8,090 nucleotides of DNA from positions 1 to 8,090 of the forward strand of contig JAAFHE010000142.1 in NCBI GenBank assembly GCA_013298265.1. Reading direction: 5' to 3'. A program made the position numbers and the translations under genes. Under the pieces are notes generated by a model. The model made no database searches. It had not been told where the DNA came from and saw only the letters and a list, made by a program, of their open reading frames with translations. The stretch comes from Lysobacterales bacterium. GTDB taxonomy: Bacteria; Pseudomonadota; Gammaproteobacteria; Xanthomonadales; Rhodanobacteraceae. Positions 1-7,038 of this stretch are shown here, piece after piece; positions within the stretch are counted from its first letter, which is position 1; the number at the start of each line of letters is the position of its first letter.

Positions 1-549
1 GTTGTCGACGCTGTCGCCCATCAGTGCGAGGAAGTCGACGATCTGCGCCGGATGCACGCCGAACTTGTCGAACACGCCGGCCGGATCGAGCGTCGTGTTG
101 GTCATGGTGTTGCTCAGGGTCACATGCGGGCCGACCAGCTGCGCCATGTCCTTGTCGCCGGTGGAGACGACGACGTCGATGCCCAGCGCGGCGGCCTGCA
201 ACGCGAGCGTGCCGATCACGTCGTCGGCCTCGACGCCGGATTCGCGCAGGATCGGAAAACCCAGGGCGCGCACGATCTGGCACATGGGCTCGATCTGCGC
301 GCGCAGTTCGTCCGGCATCGGCGGGCGGTTGGCCTTGTAGGCGGGATAGAGTTCATCGCGGAACGTGGGTCCGGATGCATCGCAGACGAAGGCCGCGTAG
401 TCTGGCTTCGCTTTGAGCGTCGTGCGCAGCATGTTGACGATGCCGAACAGCGCGCCAGTCGGTTCGCCGGCCGCATTGCTCAGCGGCGGCAGCGCGTGGA
501 AGGCGCGGTAGAGATAGCTGGATCCGTCGATCAGCACCAGGGTGGGCAT
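1..549 (-). CDS. polA: DNA polymerase I, N-terminal part (5'-3' exonuclease domain), cut by the window edge
   Basis: DNA polymerase I removes RNA primers and fills gaps during replication and repair. Only the first 183 residues are inside the window; the frame is open to base 1, so the rest of the exonuclease domain and the polymerase domain lie outside. The visible part is the FEN-like 5' nuclease. It has the opening [17 protein letters not shown] (D8), [26 protein letters not shown] (D57, K72), [12 protein letters not shown] (E107, D109, D110), [11 protein letters not shown] (D132, D134) and LMGDSVDN (D179, D182). These are the acidic metal-binding positions of the family, all intact. The ATG at 549-547 has AGGAG six bases upstream, which fixes the start. 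The gene is divergent from the DUF2782 gene with about 178 bp between them. Family identity is clear from the motifs. Confidence 0.96.
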   Translation of the reverse strand, partial: MPTLVLIDGSSYLYRAFHALPPLSNAAGEPTGALFGIVNMLRTTLKAKPDYAAFVCDASGPTFRDELYPAYKANRPPMPDELRAQIEPMCQIVRALGFPILRESGVEADDVIGTLALQAAALGIDVVVSTGDKDMAQLVGPHVTLSNTMTNTTLDPAGVFDKFGVHPAQIVDFLALMGDSVDN

Positions 550-660
550 GGTCTACTCCTTGCAGACGCCGAGCTTGGCGCAGCGCCGCCGGCCTTTCAA
601 TCCGGACACGCTACAGCCGGCTCGTCACGCGGCCACGACACCGGTCCATTCAGGCCCGTT

Positions 661-669
661 TGTTATGCT
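661..669 (+). promoter_or_regulatory. Possible extended -10 promoter element for the DUF2782 gene
   Basis: TGTTATGCT reads as an extended -10 element (TG, one base, then TATGCT, four of six matches to TATAAT). It lies about 55 bases before the likely start codon, in the polA/DUF2782 divergent gap. No good -35 hexamer is visible 16-18 bases upstream, so this is a weak call based on pattern only. Confidence 0.3.
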
Positions 670-727
670 GCGGGCATTCCGGCCCGGCGGGTGCGCGGGG
701 CCGGCCCTGCAACGTCCGGAGCCCATG

Positions 728-1141
728 ATGAAGCGGAATCTGATCCTCGCCGTACTGCTGACAGCCTGTTGCGCATCAGCCCAGGCGGCTCCCGAAGAAC
801 CTGTAGCGACCCCGCCCGTACAGCGCACCGACCTCGTCGATGCGCCGCCGCCGGCGATGACCGATCCGGGCGTCAAGTCCAAGGCTGCGCCACCACCCGG
901 TCTGGAAAAAGCCAAGGCCGACGCGCGGCGCGAGGACAAGCCTGAAGTCGGCATCCGTAAGGAAGGCGACGACACCATCGAGGAATACCGCACCAGCGGC
1001 AAGGTCAACATGATCCGCATCACGGGCAAGAGCGGCGTGACGCGAACCTACATCGACACCGATGGTGATGGCCGCCTCGAAGGCAATCCGAAGGATGGTC
1101 CCGTAGCGCCGGTGTACTACAAGTTGTACGAGTGGAACTGA
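728..1141 (+). CDS. Exported DUF2782 family protein
   Basis: Small protein of 137 residues with an N-terminal export signal, a proline/alanine-rich linker (about 21-65) and a C-terminal domain (about 72-137). The C-terminal part carries the DUF2782 pattern EVGIRKEGDDTIEEYR, then MIRITGKSGVTRTYIDTDGDGRLEG. The DTDGDGRLEG stretch (110-119) looks like a calcium-binding loop of DxDxDG type, but this is only resemblance. The signal can be read two ways: cleavage after ASAQA by signal peptidase I, or lipid attachment at the first cysteine of LLTACC. Two adjacent ATGs are possible starts (725 and 728). GGAG at 718-721 is three bases from the first and six from the second, so 728 is preferred. The function of the family is unknown to me; neighbourhood with polA is seen in other gammaproteobacteria. 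It converges on purH across a hairpin. Confidence 0.88.
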   Translation: MKRNLILAVLLTACCASAQAAPEEPVATPPVQRTDLVDAPPPAMTDPGVKSKAAPPPGLEKAKADARREDKPEVGIRKEGDDTIEEYRTSGKVNMIRITGKSGVTRTYIDTDGDGRLEGNPKDGPVAPVYYKLYEWN

Positions 1142-1157
1142 AGGACGAAAAATAAGT

Positions 1158-1225
1158 GGCAGGAGTGAGAAATGAGCAAGCCATGCGATACCGCTAGGCT
1201 TTCACTCGTTTCTCACTCTTCTGCC
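1158..1225 (-). terminator. Long inverted repeat after purH, probable terminator and dispersed-repeat copy
   Basis: Arms GGCAG (1158-1162) and GAGTGAGAAATGAG (1163-1176), then AAGCC (1178-1182), pair with GGCTT (1197-1201), CTCGTTTCTCACTC (1205-1218) and CTGCC (1221-1225). This gives about 24 paired positions with small bulges and a 14-base loop. Read on the minus strand, the stem begins 13 bases after the purH stop and is followed within a few bases by TTATTTTT (1154-1147), which fits an intrinsic terminator for purH. On the plus strand no equally good T run follows, so termination of the DUF2782 gene there is less certain. The right arm is closely similar to a sequence at 4260-4288. Confidence 0.6.
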
Positions 1226-1238
1226 CTCGTTGCTGTTT

Positions 1239-2816
1239 TCAGTGTCTGAAATGGCGGACACCGGTAAACACCATCGCCATGTCGTTTTCGTCGGCCGCCA
1301 CGATGACTTCGTCGTCGCGCATGGAGCCGCCCGGCTGGATTACGGCGCGGATGCCGGCCTTGGCGGCGGTGTCGATGCCGTCACGGAACGGGAAGAACGC
1401 ATCGGATGCCATCACGCTCTCGCGCACGTCAAGGCCTGCTTCCTCGGCTTTCATTGCGGCGATGCGCGCACTGATCACGCGACTCATCTGGCCGGCGCCG
1501 ATGCCGATGGTCTGGCCGCCCCTGGCGTAGACGATCGCGTTCGACTTGACGTACATCGCGACGTGCCAGGCGAACAGCAGGTCGCGCAGCTCCTCCGCGT
1601 TTGGCACGCGCTTGCTGACGACCTGCAGGTCCGACAGCAGCAATGTGTCGCGGTCGGCGTCCTGCATCAGCAGGCCGCCCGAAATGCGCTTGAGGTCAGT
1701 CGTATGCGCCGTATGCTCCGGCCAATGCCCCGTGGCCAGGATGCGCACATTGGGTTTCTTGGAAAATACCGCCAGTGCCGCTTCGTCGACTTCGGGCGCG
1801 ATGATGACCTCGACGAACTGGCGATCGAGTATGGCGCGCGCCGTGACCACGTCGAGCGAACGGTTCAGCGCGATGATGCCGCCGAAGGCTGAGGTCGGAT
1901 CGCAGGCGTAGGCGCGCTCGTAGGCCAGCATCGGCGTGTCGCCGAGGGCGACGCCGCAGGGATTGGCATGCTTGACGATAACGCAGGCCGGCGCGCTGCC
2001 GAAGGCCTTGACGCATTCCAGCGCGGAGTCCGCATCTGCGATGTTGTTGAACGACAGCTCCTTGCCGGCGAGCACGCGCGCGGTGGCGACGATGCCTGAC
2101 GGCGGGTCGCTTTCGATGTAGAGCGCGGCCGACTGGTGCGGGTTCTCGCCGTAGCGCAGCGTCTGTGCGCGGCGGTAGCTCAGGTGCAGGCTTGGCGGAT
2201 AGTTGTCTTCGCGTTCGCCGGTGCGCGCGCCGAGCCAGTTCGCGATCAGGCCGTCGTAGCGCGCGGTATGGGCGTAGGCCTTGGCCGCGAGGCGGCGGCG
2301 CAATTCCATCGTGGTGCCCTGCGTGGCATGCAGTGACTGCAACAGCTCGGCATAGTCGGCCGGTTCGGTCACGACGGCGACGTGCTCGTGGTTCTTGGCT
2401 GCTGCACGCAGCATGGCCGGGCCGCCGATATCGATATTGTCGATCGCCTCGTCGAGGCTGCAGTCGGGCCGTGCCGTGGCCTTCTCGAACGGGTAGAGAT
2501 TCACGACGAGCAGATCGATGGGACTGATGCCGTGCTGCGCCATGACGGCATCGTCGATGCCGCGCCGGCCGAGCAGGCCGCCATGTATTTTCGGATGGAG
2601 GGTCTTGACGCGTCCGTCCATGATCTCGGGAAAACCGGTCACGTTGCTGACGTCGGTAACCGGCAGACCCGCGTCGCGCAGCGTGCGCGCCGTGCCGCCG
2701 GTGGACAGCAGGCTGACGCCCAGGGCATCCAGGCCGCGCGCGAGATCGAGCAGGCCGGTCTTGTCGGAAACGCTGATCAGTGCGCGGCGTACCGGCACTA
2801 GCGTGGCGTCGAACAT
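1239..2816 (-). CDS. purH: Bifunctional AICAR formyltransferase / IMP cyclohydrolase
   Basis: Catalyses the last two steps of de novo purine synthesis: formylation of AICAR using 10-formyl-tetrahydrofolate, then ring closure to IMP, in the cytoplasm. The 525 residues match the usual family length. The N-terminal MGS-like cyclohydrolase domain (about 10-200) shows [17 protein letters not shown] (38-46), [20 protein letters not shown] (61-80), VNLYPF and [19 protein letters not shown] (125-143). The transformylase domain shows RYGENPHQ (221-228), [14 protein letters not shown] (252-265) and KHANPCG (282-288), whose Lys-His pair is catalytic in characterised members. It ends with the expected [21 protein letters not shown] and GVRHFRH. 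No clear ribosome binding site precedes the ATG at 2816, but the start agrees with the position of the conserved ISVSDKTG block. It lies 89 bases after fis. purD, often beside purH, is not next to it here. Confidence 0.97.
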   Translation of the reverse strand: MFDATLVPVRRALISVSDKTGLLDLARGLDALGVSLLSTGGTARTLRDAGLPVTDVSNVTGFPEIMDGRVKTLHPKIHGGLLGRRGIDDAVMAQHGISPIDLLVVNLYPFEKATARPDCSLDEAIDNIDIGGPAMLRAAAKNHEHVAVVTEPADYAELLQSLHATQGTTMELRRRLAAKAYAHTARYDGLIANWLGARTGEREDNYPPSLHLSYRRAQTLRYGENPHQSAALYIESDPPSGIVATARVLAGKELSFNNIADADSALECVKAFGSAPACVIVKHANPCGVALGDTPMLAYERAYACDPTSAFGGIIALNRSLDVVTARAILDRQFVEVIIAPEVDEAALAVFSKKPNVRILATGHWPEHTAHTTDLKRISGGLLMQDADRDTLLLSDLQVVSKRVPNAEELRDLLFAWHVAMYVKSNAIVYARGGQTIGIGAGQMSRVISARIAAMKAEEAGLDVRESVMASDAFFPFRDGIDTAAKAGIRAVIQPGGSMRDDEVIVAADENDMAMVFTGVRHFRH

Positions 2817-2848
2817 GGGGTATCGCCGGTTGCGAAAGAGGGCCGCGG

Positions 2849-2854
2849 ATTATA
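2849..2854 (-). promoter_or_regulatory. Likely -10 element of a purH promoter
   Basis: A perfect TATAAT is present on the minus strand in the 89-bp gap between fis and purH, 32 bases before the purH ATG. The sequence 16-18 bases upstream of it has no recognisable -35 hexamer, so strength and use are uncertain. It suggests purH can be transcribed separately from fis. No PurR-type operator was recognised around it. Confidence 0.4.
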
Positions 2855-2905
2855 GCCCGCAGGCCGCCACGCTATCGCGGTTTTTCCGGTTGCGGCGCAG
2901 GCGGC

Positions 2906-3187
2906 TCAGAGCAGTCCGTGCTGCGACAATTTCTTGCGCAGCGTCGCCCGGTTGATGCCCAGCGCCAGCGCAGCTTTGCTCTGATTGCCGCCGTACCACG
3001 ACATGACTTCGCGCAACATCGGCGCCTCGACTTCGCACATGACGAAATCGAACAGGCCTTCTGCCTGCTGTGTGTCGAGATCGACGAGGTAGCGACGTAC
3101 GGCGCGCGCGACGCACTCGCGCAGGGCGGGTTGGGAAACAGCGGCATCGGGCGCCGGTTCGGGGCGCAATACGGAGACGGCATTCAC
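2906..3187 (-). CDS. fis: DNA-binding protein Fis
   Basis: Fis is a small homodimeric nucleoid protein that bends DNA and controls rRNA and many growth-phase promoters. From a GTG start at 3187 the protein has 93 residues, close to the 98 of the E. coli protein. The N-terminal part is variable, then LRECVARAVRRYLVDLD (22-38), the helical core EGLFDFVMCEVEAPMLREVM and the C-terminal helix-turn-helix GNQSKAALALGINRATLRKK (67-86). The HTH contains N79, R80, T82, R84, K85 and K86, the DNA-contacting positions of the family. An in-frame ATG at 3274 would add 29 residues rich in Pro/Gly/Ala that the family lacks. GTG 3187 gives an MNAV start and a normal length, but neither has a good ribosome binding site. 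An 11-codon open frame (3219-3184, ATG to TGA) overlaps the GTG as GTGA. In E. coli fis follows prmA and dusB; here prmA and a zinc-ribbon gene precede it and dusB is not present. Identity is firm, start less so. Confidence 0.93.
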   Translation of the reverse strand: MNAVSVLRPEPAPDAAVSQPALRECVARAVRRYLVDLDTQQAEGLFDFVMCEVEAPMLREVMSWYGGNQSKAALALGINRATLRKKLSQHGLL

Positions 3188-3265
3188 GGCGGCGAGCAAC
3201 CTGGGGTCTGTTCTTCCATGACCGCCGGATGCGAGTGCCGACGGGGCGGGGATGTTAGCGCGGCA

Positions 3266-3297
3266 ATTGCGCATTGGTAAGTGCCAACTGTCGCAAT
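3266..3297. promoter_or_regulatory. Interrupted dyad upstream of fis, possible operator or RNA hairpin
   Basis: ATTGCG (3266-3271) and TTGG (3274-3277) are mirrored by CCAA (3284-3287) and CGCAAT (3292-3297). The centre, TTGGTAAGTGCCAA (3274-3287), is nearly palindromic by itself. It lies roughly 80-110 bases before the preferred fis start, in the gap after the zinc-ribbon gene. It may be a repressor or activator site or a leader hairpin; no specific regulator is recognised and no T run marks it as a terminator. Confidence 0.35.
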
Positions 3298-3378
3298 ACG
3301 CGAAGATCTCTCAGCAGTGACCCGGCGAATTGTGACGTTGCCGCATCGCGCCGGTGTGCGGCCGTGCGTGTGTTCCGT

Positions 3379-4170
3379 TCAAAGAAACTTGAACTCGAAT
3401 GCAACCGCGTTCCTGCCCGGATCGCGGACCTCGAAAACCAGCGCGGTGCTTGCGCCGGCGGCAAGGCCACGTTCCATGGTGCGCGTGTCGCCGAGATAGT
3501 CGCGCGGCTGGAAGCGGCGCATCGCGACGCGGTTTTCGTCGAGGTCGGACAGGGTGATTTCCACGATCGGGAACGCCTGCGCGTAGTCGGCGGCATTGCG
3601 TACCGTCGCCGACACGATCAACGCACCCGATACCGAAGGGTGTGGGCGGATGTCGCGCGACAGCAGTTCGAGCTGCTGCGTCGCGTGGCGTAATGGCAGC
3701 TCGCAGTTCAGGGCGGCGCAGCCCCGGTCGAGCCACGGACGCACGAGTTCGTTGTCGAGTAGCTGGTCGCGCTCGGCATAGGCGAGCTGGCCGGCCAGGC
3801 TCAGCGACAACAGCACGGTACCGACGACCCAGGGCCAGCGCCGGCCGCTGCTGCGGCGCGCGTGGCGCGCGAACGCCGGCGCGGAAGTGCGGCGCGGTTC
3901 GCGCGCCCGCGGGCGCTCGTCCGGGTCAAAGGTGAAGCTGACCGCCTGCACGTTGGGCCGGTAAACCGGTACGCCCAGGCGCGGCGGTTGCGGATCGGGC
4001 GCATGAATGTCCAGGCGCTCGAACGGCTCCGGCGGCAGTTGGTCGGCCAGCGTGAGCAGCGCGTCGAACAGCGCGTCGCAATGGCTGCAGCGCACCATGC
4101 CATGCCCGCGCGCGATGGCCGCCGCATCGGCGTTGTAGACGGTCGCGCATTCGGGGCATTGCGTATACAT
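3379..4170 (-). CDS. Zinc-ribbon, DUF3426 single-pass membrane protein
   Basis: A 263-residue protein. It opens with an MJ0042-type zinc ribbon: MYTQCPECATVYN (C5, C8) and MVRCSHCDALFDA (C28, C31). This is followed by a disordered Pro/Arg-rich linker (about 45-110), one transmembrane helix (about 112-131, WPWVVGTVLLSLSLAGQLAYA) and a C-terminal DUF3426 domain (about 140-263) with RDIRPHPSVSGALIVSATVRN and VFEVRDPGRNAVAFEFKFL. The topology suggests a cytoplasmic zinc ribbon and a periplasmic beta-rich domain. C151 and C156 lie just outside the membrane. The ATG at 4170 is chosen because the zinc ribbon begins there. An in-frame ATG 25 codons upstream would be encoded partly by a repeat. No Shine-Dalgarno is visible: the 20 bases before the ATG are pyrimidine-rich. 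The biochemical role of the family is not known to me; its place between prmA and fis is typical of related gammaproteobacteria. Confidence 0.88.
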   Translation of the reverse strand: MYTQCPECATVYNADAAAIARGHGMVRCSHCDALFDALLTLADQLPPEPFERLDIHAPDPQPPRLGVPVYRPNVQAVSFTFDPDERPRAREPRRTSAPAFARHARRSSGRRWPWVVGTVLLSLSLAGQLAYAERDQLLDNELVRPWLDRGCAALNCELPLRHATQQLELLSRDIRPHPSVSGALIVSATVRNAADYAQAFPIVEITLSDLDENRVAMRRFQPRDYLGDTRTMERGLAAGASTALVFEVRDPGRNAVAFEFKFL

Positions 4171-4187
4171 GCGAGGTACGAGGGAGA

Positions 4188-4283
4188 AGAAGTGAATGGA
4201 GAGTGGATGCTGGTGCAGCGTGGACCGTGCCGCCGGCGATTTCAAGCGGAGCGGTGCTCCGCTTCCACTCGTTTCTCACTTCT
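4188..4283. repeat. Imperfect inverted repeat between the DUF3426 gene and prmA
   Basis: The arm at 4188-4210 matches the reverse complement of 4261-4283 at 17 of 23 positions, in blocks AGAAGTGA, GAGTGGA and GC. The right arm carries AGTGAGAAACGAGTG on the minus strand, identical to 15 bases of the right arm of the hairpin at 1158-1225; over 29 bases the two copies (1197-1225 and 4260-4288) differ at about five positions. The copy includes the prmA stop codon, so the repeat supplies the end of that gene. The left arm lies about 18 bases upstream of the DUF3426 start. Confidence 0.6.
4244..4264. repeat. Perfect 9-bp hairpin inside the prmA-DUF3426 gap
   Basis: AAGCGGAGC, a three-base loop and GCTCCGCTT form a perfect stem, 11 bases past the prmA stop codon on the minus strand. 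No T run follows in either direction, so an intrinsic terminator is not supported. It may limit 3'-end decay of the prmA message or form the tip of the larger inverted repeat. Confidence 0.5.
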
Positions 4284-5181
4284 CTGCACTGTCCACTGAC
4301 TTGCGGCGTCCGCTGATTCGCACCCAGTCTTCGCGTTGCGCGATACCAAGGTCGTCGAACCACTCGCCGTAACGCTCGAGCAGTTCCTCGTGCTGGCCGG
4401 CAAGGATGCCCGACAGCGCGAACGGCGCGCCGGGCTTGCAGGCGTCGGCGAACAGCGGAGCGAGTTGCGCCAGCGGTCCGGCGAGGATGTTGGCAACCAG
4501 GAGGTCATACGGCCCGTCGGGGCAGTCCCGCGGCAGGAACAGGCGCAGGGCGTCGGCGACGCCGTTACGCTGTGCATTGTCACGGCTGGCTTCGAGCGCC
4601 TGGGGATCGAGATCCACGCCGACGACCTCGGCCGCGCCGAGCTTCAGGGCCGCGAGCGCGAGCACCCCCGAGCCGCAGCCGTAGTCGAGCAGACGCTTGC
4701 CGCGCAATTCGATGCCGTCGAGCCACTCCAGGCACAGGGCCGTGGTCGGATGCGTGCCGGTGCCGAAGGCGAGGCCGGGATCGAGGCGCACGACGATGGT
4801 GTCGCCGCTGTCTTCCGGCGGATCGATATTCCAGGGATAGATCCACAGGCGCCGGCCAAACTGCATCGGCTGGAAGGTATCCATCCAGGCACGCACCCAG
4901 TCGGCATCGGCCACGTCGCGAAAATCGAGCTGGTCCGGCGCGATCTCAGGCACGAGGTCGGTCAGCGCATGGACGAGGCCGGCACGATCCACCGCGATGT
5001 CGAACAGTGCCGCGAGCTTGATCGTCGGCCATACCGGCGTCTCGCCGGGCGCGGGCTCGAAGATGGGGTGGTCTTCTGCGTCGAGCAGGGTCACTGACAG
5101 CGCGCCCAGGTCCTCCAGTGCCAGTTCGATGCGTTCCTGATCGTTGGCGTGGATGGTCAGCGAGAGTTCGATCCAGGGCAT
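4276..5181 (-). CDS. prmA: Ribosomal protein L11 methyltransferase
   Basis: PrmA uses S-adenosylmethionine to trimethylate ribosomal protein L11 at several positions in the cytoplasm. The 301 residues fit the family (E. coli about 293). The N-terminal substrate-recognition domain (about 1-100) begins MPWIELSLTI and includes DWVRAWMDTFQPMQFGRRLWI. The catalytic Rossmann domain has GLAFGTGTHPTT (136-147), the SAM-binding loop LLDYGCGSGVLALAALKLGA (164-183), VDLDPQAL (189-196) and the catalytic-pocket motif NILAGPL (231-237). The ATG at 5181 is nine bases after the TAG of the lipoprotein gene; only a weak GAG precedes it, so translation may be coupled. The last residues (SAEK and stop) are encoded within a dispersed repeat, so the C-terminal tail after RISGRR is probably repeat-derived. 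Confidence 0.96.
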   Translation of the reverse strand: MPWIELSLTIHANDQERIELALEDLGALSVTLLDAEDHPIFEPAPGETPVWPTIKLAALFDIAVDRAGLVHALTDLVPEIAPDQLDFRDVADADWVRAWMDTFQPMQFGRRLWIYPWNIDPPEDSGDTIVVRLDPGLAFGTGTHPTTALCLEWLDGIELRGKRLLDYGCGSGVLALAALKLGAAEVVGVDLDPQALEASRDNAQRNGVADALRLFLPRDCPDGPYDLLVANILAGPLAQLAPLFADACKPGAPFALSGILAGQHEELLERYGEWFDDLGIAQREDWVRISGRRKSVDSAEK

Positions 5182-5189
5182 GGTGGGCG

Positions 5190-5615
5190 CTACTCAGTTT
5201 TGATGTCGATGCTGCGCAGGCCGTCCGGGTGCGTCAGGTAGGCCTTGCCGCCGCGCCGCTTGGCGATGGTCGCCACGCAGAGTGCGTCGGCGATCGTGGT
5301 TGTCACGTCCGGCGCCCCCGTCACGACGAGATTGGACTGGCGATACGGCATGAGCAGTGCCGCCAGTCCATCGCAGGTCGTGGTTGCGTCCTGTACCGAG
5401 TAGGCGTTCTTGCCGGTGACGACAATGACCAGCGAATCCGGCGGCAGCCCGTCGAGTGCCCCAGCCTGCGGCGGCGCGGCTGCGACGGCTGCGGCCGACA
5501 CCGGCTTGGCCGCGCCGGCATGCTTGTCGGCGGCGCCGTTGCTGGCGCAGCCCGCAGCGAGCACGGCGAACAGCGTCAGTGCGGCGCCGCGAAGCGAACG
5601 GTCAACCCAGCGCAA
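5190..5615 (-). CDS. Small lipoprotein of unknown function, TTG start overlapping accC
   Basis: A 141-residue protein with a lipoprotein signal: [20 protein letters not shown], then AGC, with C23 as the lipidated residue and Ala at +2, which suggests the outer membrane. An Ala/Pro-rich linker (about 24-58) leads to a small domain (about 60-141). The domain has two similar segments, each opening with VVTG (65-68 and 97-100) and containing a Thr run and one cysteine (C81, C113), so a disulfide is possible. The alternating beta/alpha pattern faintly recalls the periplasmic domain of ExbD/TolR, but that is only a guess. The start is TTG at 5615-5613, preceded by AAGGAG with seven bases of spacing; no later in-frame start keeps the signal. 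It overlaps accC by 14 bases and ends eight bases before prmA, so it is an operon member. I do not recognise a named family. Confidence 0.75.
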   Translation of the reverse strand: MRWVDRSLRGAALTLFAVLAAGCASNGAADKHAGAAKPVSAAAVAAAPPQAGALDGLPPDSLVIVVTGKNAYSVQDATTTCDGLAALLMPYRQSNLVVTGAPDVTTTIADALCVATIAKRRGGKAYLTHPDGLRSIDIKTE

Positions 5616-6969
5616 TGCCCTTCTCCTTCTGCTCGGCGATGCGCTTTTCGAGGTAATGGATGTTCTGCCCGCCGGCCTGGAAACCCACGTCGCTCATGAT
5701 GCGCTGCTGCAGCGGGATATTGGTCTTGACGCCGTCGATGACCATTTCGGCCAGGGCCAGGCGCATGCGTGCGATCGCCGTGGCGCGGTCGCGGCCGTGG
5801 ACGATCAGCTTGCCGATCATCGAGTCGTAGTTCGGCGGGATGCGGTAGCCGTCGTAGATGTGCGTGTCCAGGCGCACGCCGGGTCCGCCGGCGCCGAGGA
5901 AGCGTTTCACCGTGCCTGGCGACGGCATGAAAGTGTCGGGGTCTTCGGCGTTGATGCGGCACTCCACGGCGTGGCCGGTGAAAGTCACGTCTTCCTGGCG
6001 GATCGACAGCTTTTCGCCGCCGGCGATCAGCAGCTGCTCGCGCACCAGGTCGATGCCGGTGATGAGCTCCGTCACCGGGTGCTCGACCTGGATGCGCGTA
6101 TTCATCTCGATGAAATAGAAGCGACCGTTCTCGAAGAGGAATTCGAACGTGCCGGCGCCGCGGTAGCCGATGCGCAGGCAGGCATCGACGCAGACCTTGC
6201 CGATGTCGGCGCGCTGCTCGGCCGTGATGCCGGGCGCAGGCGCTTCCTCGACAACTTTCTGGTGGCGGCGCTGCATGGAGCAGTCGCGCTCGCCAAGGTG
6301 GATGGCATTGCCCTGGCCGTCGGCGAGCACCTGGATCTCGACATGGCGCGGGTTCTCGAGGAACTTCTCCATGTAGACCATATCGTTGCTGAAAGCCGCC
6401 TTGGCTTCCGACTTGGTCATCCCGATGGCGTTATGCAGGTGTGCCTCGGTATGCACGACGCGCATGCCGCGGCCGCCGCCGCCACCGGCCGCCTTGATGA
6501 TGATCGGGTAGCCGATGTCACGGGCGATGCGGCTGTTCTCGGCCGGATCATCGCCGAGCGGTCCGCCCGAGCCCGGCACGCAGGGCACGCCGGCCGCCTT
6601 CATCGCCTTGATCGCTTCGACCTTGTCGCCCATGAGGCGGATCACGCTCGCGGTCGGGCCAATGAAGATGAAGCCGGACTTCTCGCAGCGCTCGGCGAAG
6701 TCGGCGTTCTCCGACAGGAAGCCGTAGCCCGGATGGATGGCCTGGGCGTCGGTGACCTCGGCCGCCGCAATGATGGCCGGGACGTTGAGGTAGCTTTCGG
6801 CCGCCGGCGCCGGGCCGATACAGACCGATTCGTCGGCCATGCCGACGTGCTTGAGATTGCGGTCCACCGTGGAATGGACGGCGACGGTCTTGATGCCCAG
6901 CGTGTGGCAGGCGCGCAGCACGCGCAGGGCAATCTCGCCGCGGTTGGCGATGACGACTTTATCGAGCAT
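5602..6969 (-). CDS. accC: Biotin carboxylase subunit of acetyl-CoA carboxylase
   Basis: Uses ATP and bicarbonate to carboxylate the biotin carried by AccB, the first half-reaction of acetyl-CoA carboxylase in fatty-acid synthesis. The protein has 455 residues; E. coli AccC has 449. It opens [20 protein letters not shown]; the biotin carboxylase N-domain (1-115) includes [17 protein letters not shown]. The ATP-grasp domain has K116, K159, the glycine-rich loop GGGGGRG (162-168), QRRHQK with H236 and K238, E276, and [14 protein letters not shown] (288-301) with E288, R292 and E296. The C-domain includes [13 protein letters not shown]. All the catalytic positions known from E. coli are present at the same numbers. 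The ATG at 6969 fits the family start exactly, but a heptamer repeat array ends four bases upstream and no Shine-Dalgarno can be seen. It is separated from accB by about 480 bp of inserted sequence; its stop lies inside the next gene. Confidence 0.97.
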   Translation of the reverse strand: MLDKVVIANRGEIALRVLRACHTLGIKTVAVHSTVDRNLKHVGMADESVCIGPAPAAESYLNVPAIIAAAEVTDAQAIHPGYGFLSENADFAERCEKSGFIFIGPTASVIRLMGDKVEAIKAMKAAGVPCVPGSGGPLGDDPAENSRIARDIGYPIIIKAAGGGGGRGMRVVHTEAHLHNAIGMTKSEAKAAFSNDMVYMEKFLENPRHVEIQVLADGQGNAIHLGERDCSMQRRHQKVVEEAPAPGITAEQRADIGKVCVDACLRIGYRGAGTFEFLFENGRFYFIEMNTRIQVEHPVTELITGIDLVREQLLIAGGEKLSIRQEDVTFTGHAVECRINAEDPDTFMPSPGTVKRFLGAGGPGVRLDTHIYDGYRIPPNYDSMIGKLIVHGRDRATAIARMRLALAEMVIDGVKTNIPLQQRIMSDVGFQAGGQNIHYLEKRIAEQKEKGIALG

Positions 6970-6973
6970 GGCG

Positions 6974-7002
6974 GGGAATCGGGAATGGGGAATGGGGAAT
7001 CG
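6974..7002 (+). repeat. Heptamer array, arm next to accC
   Basis: Four contiguous 7-bp units on the plus strand: GGGAATC, GGGAATG, GGGAATG, GGGAATC, plus one G. The array ends four bases before the accC ATG, in the place where the accC ribosome binding site would be expected. Confidence 0.85.
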
Positions 7003-7038
7003 TCGGAAACAGGGTGCGCAGCGCTGGTCGGAACCGTT

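Noticed and set aside
671..710. GC-rich inverted repeat (CCGGCCC / GGGCCGG) in the DUF2782 leader
   Set aside because: It is short and expected by chance in such GC-rich sequence; no riboswitch or attenuator pattern accompanies it.
52..945. A 297-codon open frame on the plus strand across polA and the DUF2782 gene
   Set aside because: It runs antisense to polA and out of frame with the DUF2782 protein, has low-complexity composition and no ribosome binding site.
3188..3274. Longer Fis starting at ATG 3274
   Set aside because: The extra 29 residues resemble no Fis protein, the length would exceed the family, and there is no ribosome binding site before that ATG.
3271..3287. TGGCAC and GC pair upstream of fis resembling a sigma-54 promoter
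   Set aside because: The distance between the GG and GC elements is one base too long, and sigma-54 promoters are strict in spacing.
4244..4264. Rho-independent terminator after prmA
   Set aside because: The stem is perfect but no T run follows it on either strand, and the genes downstream are co-directional.
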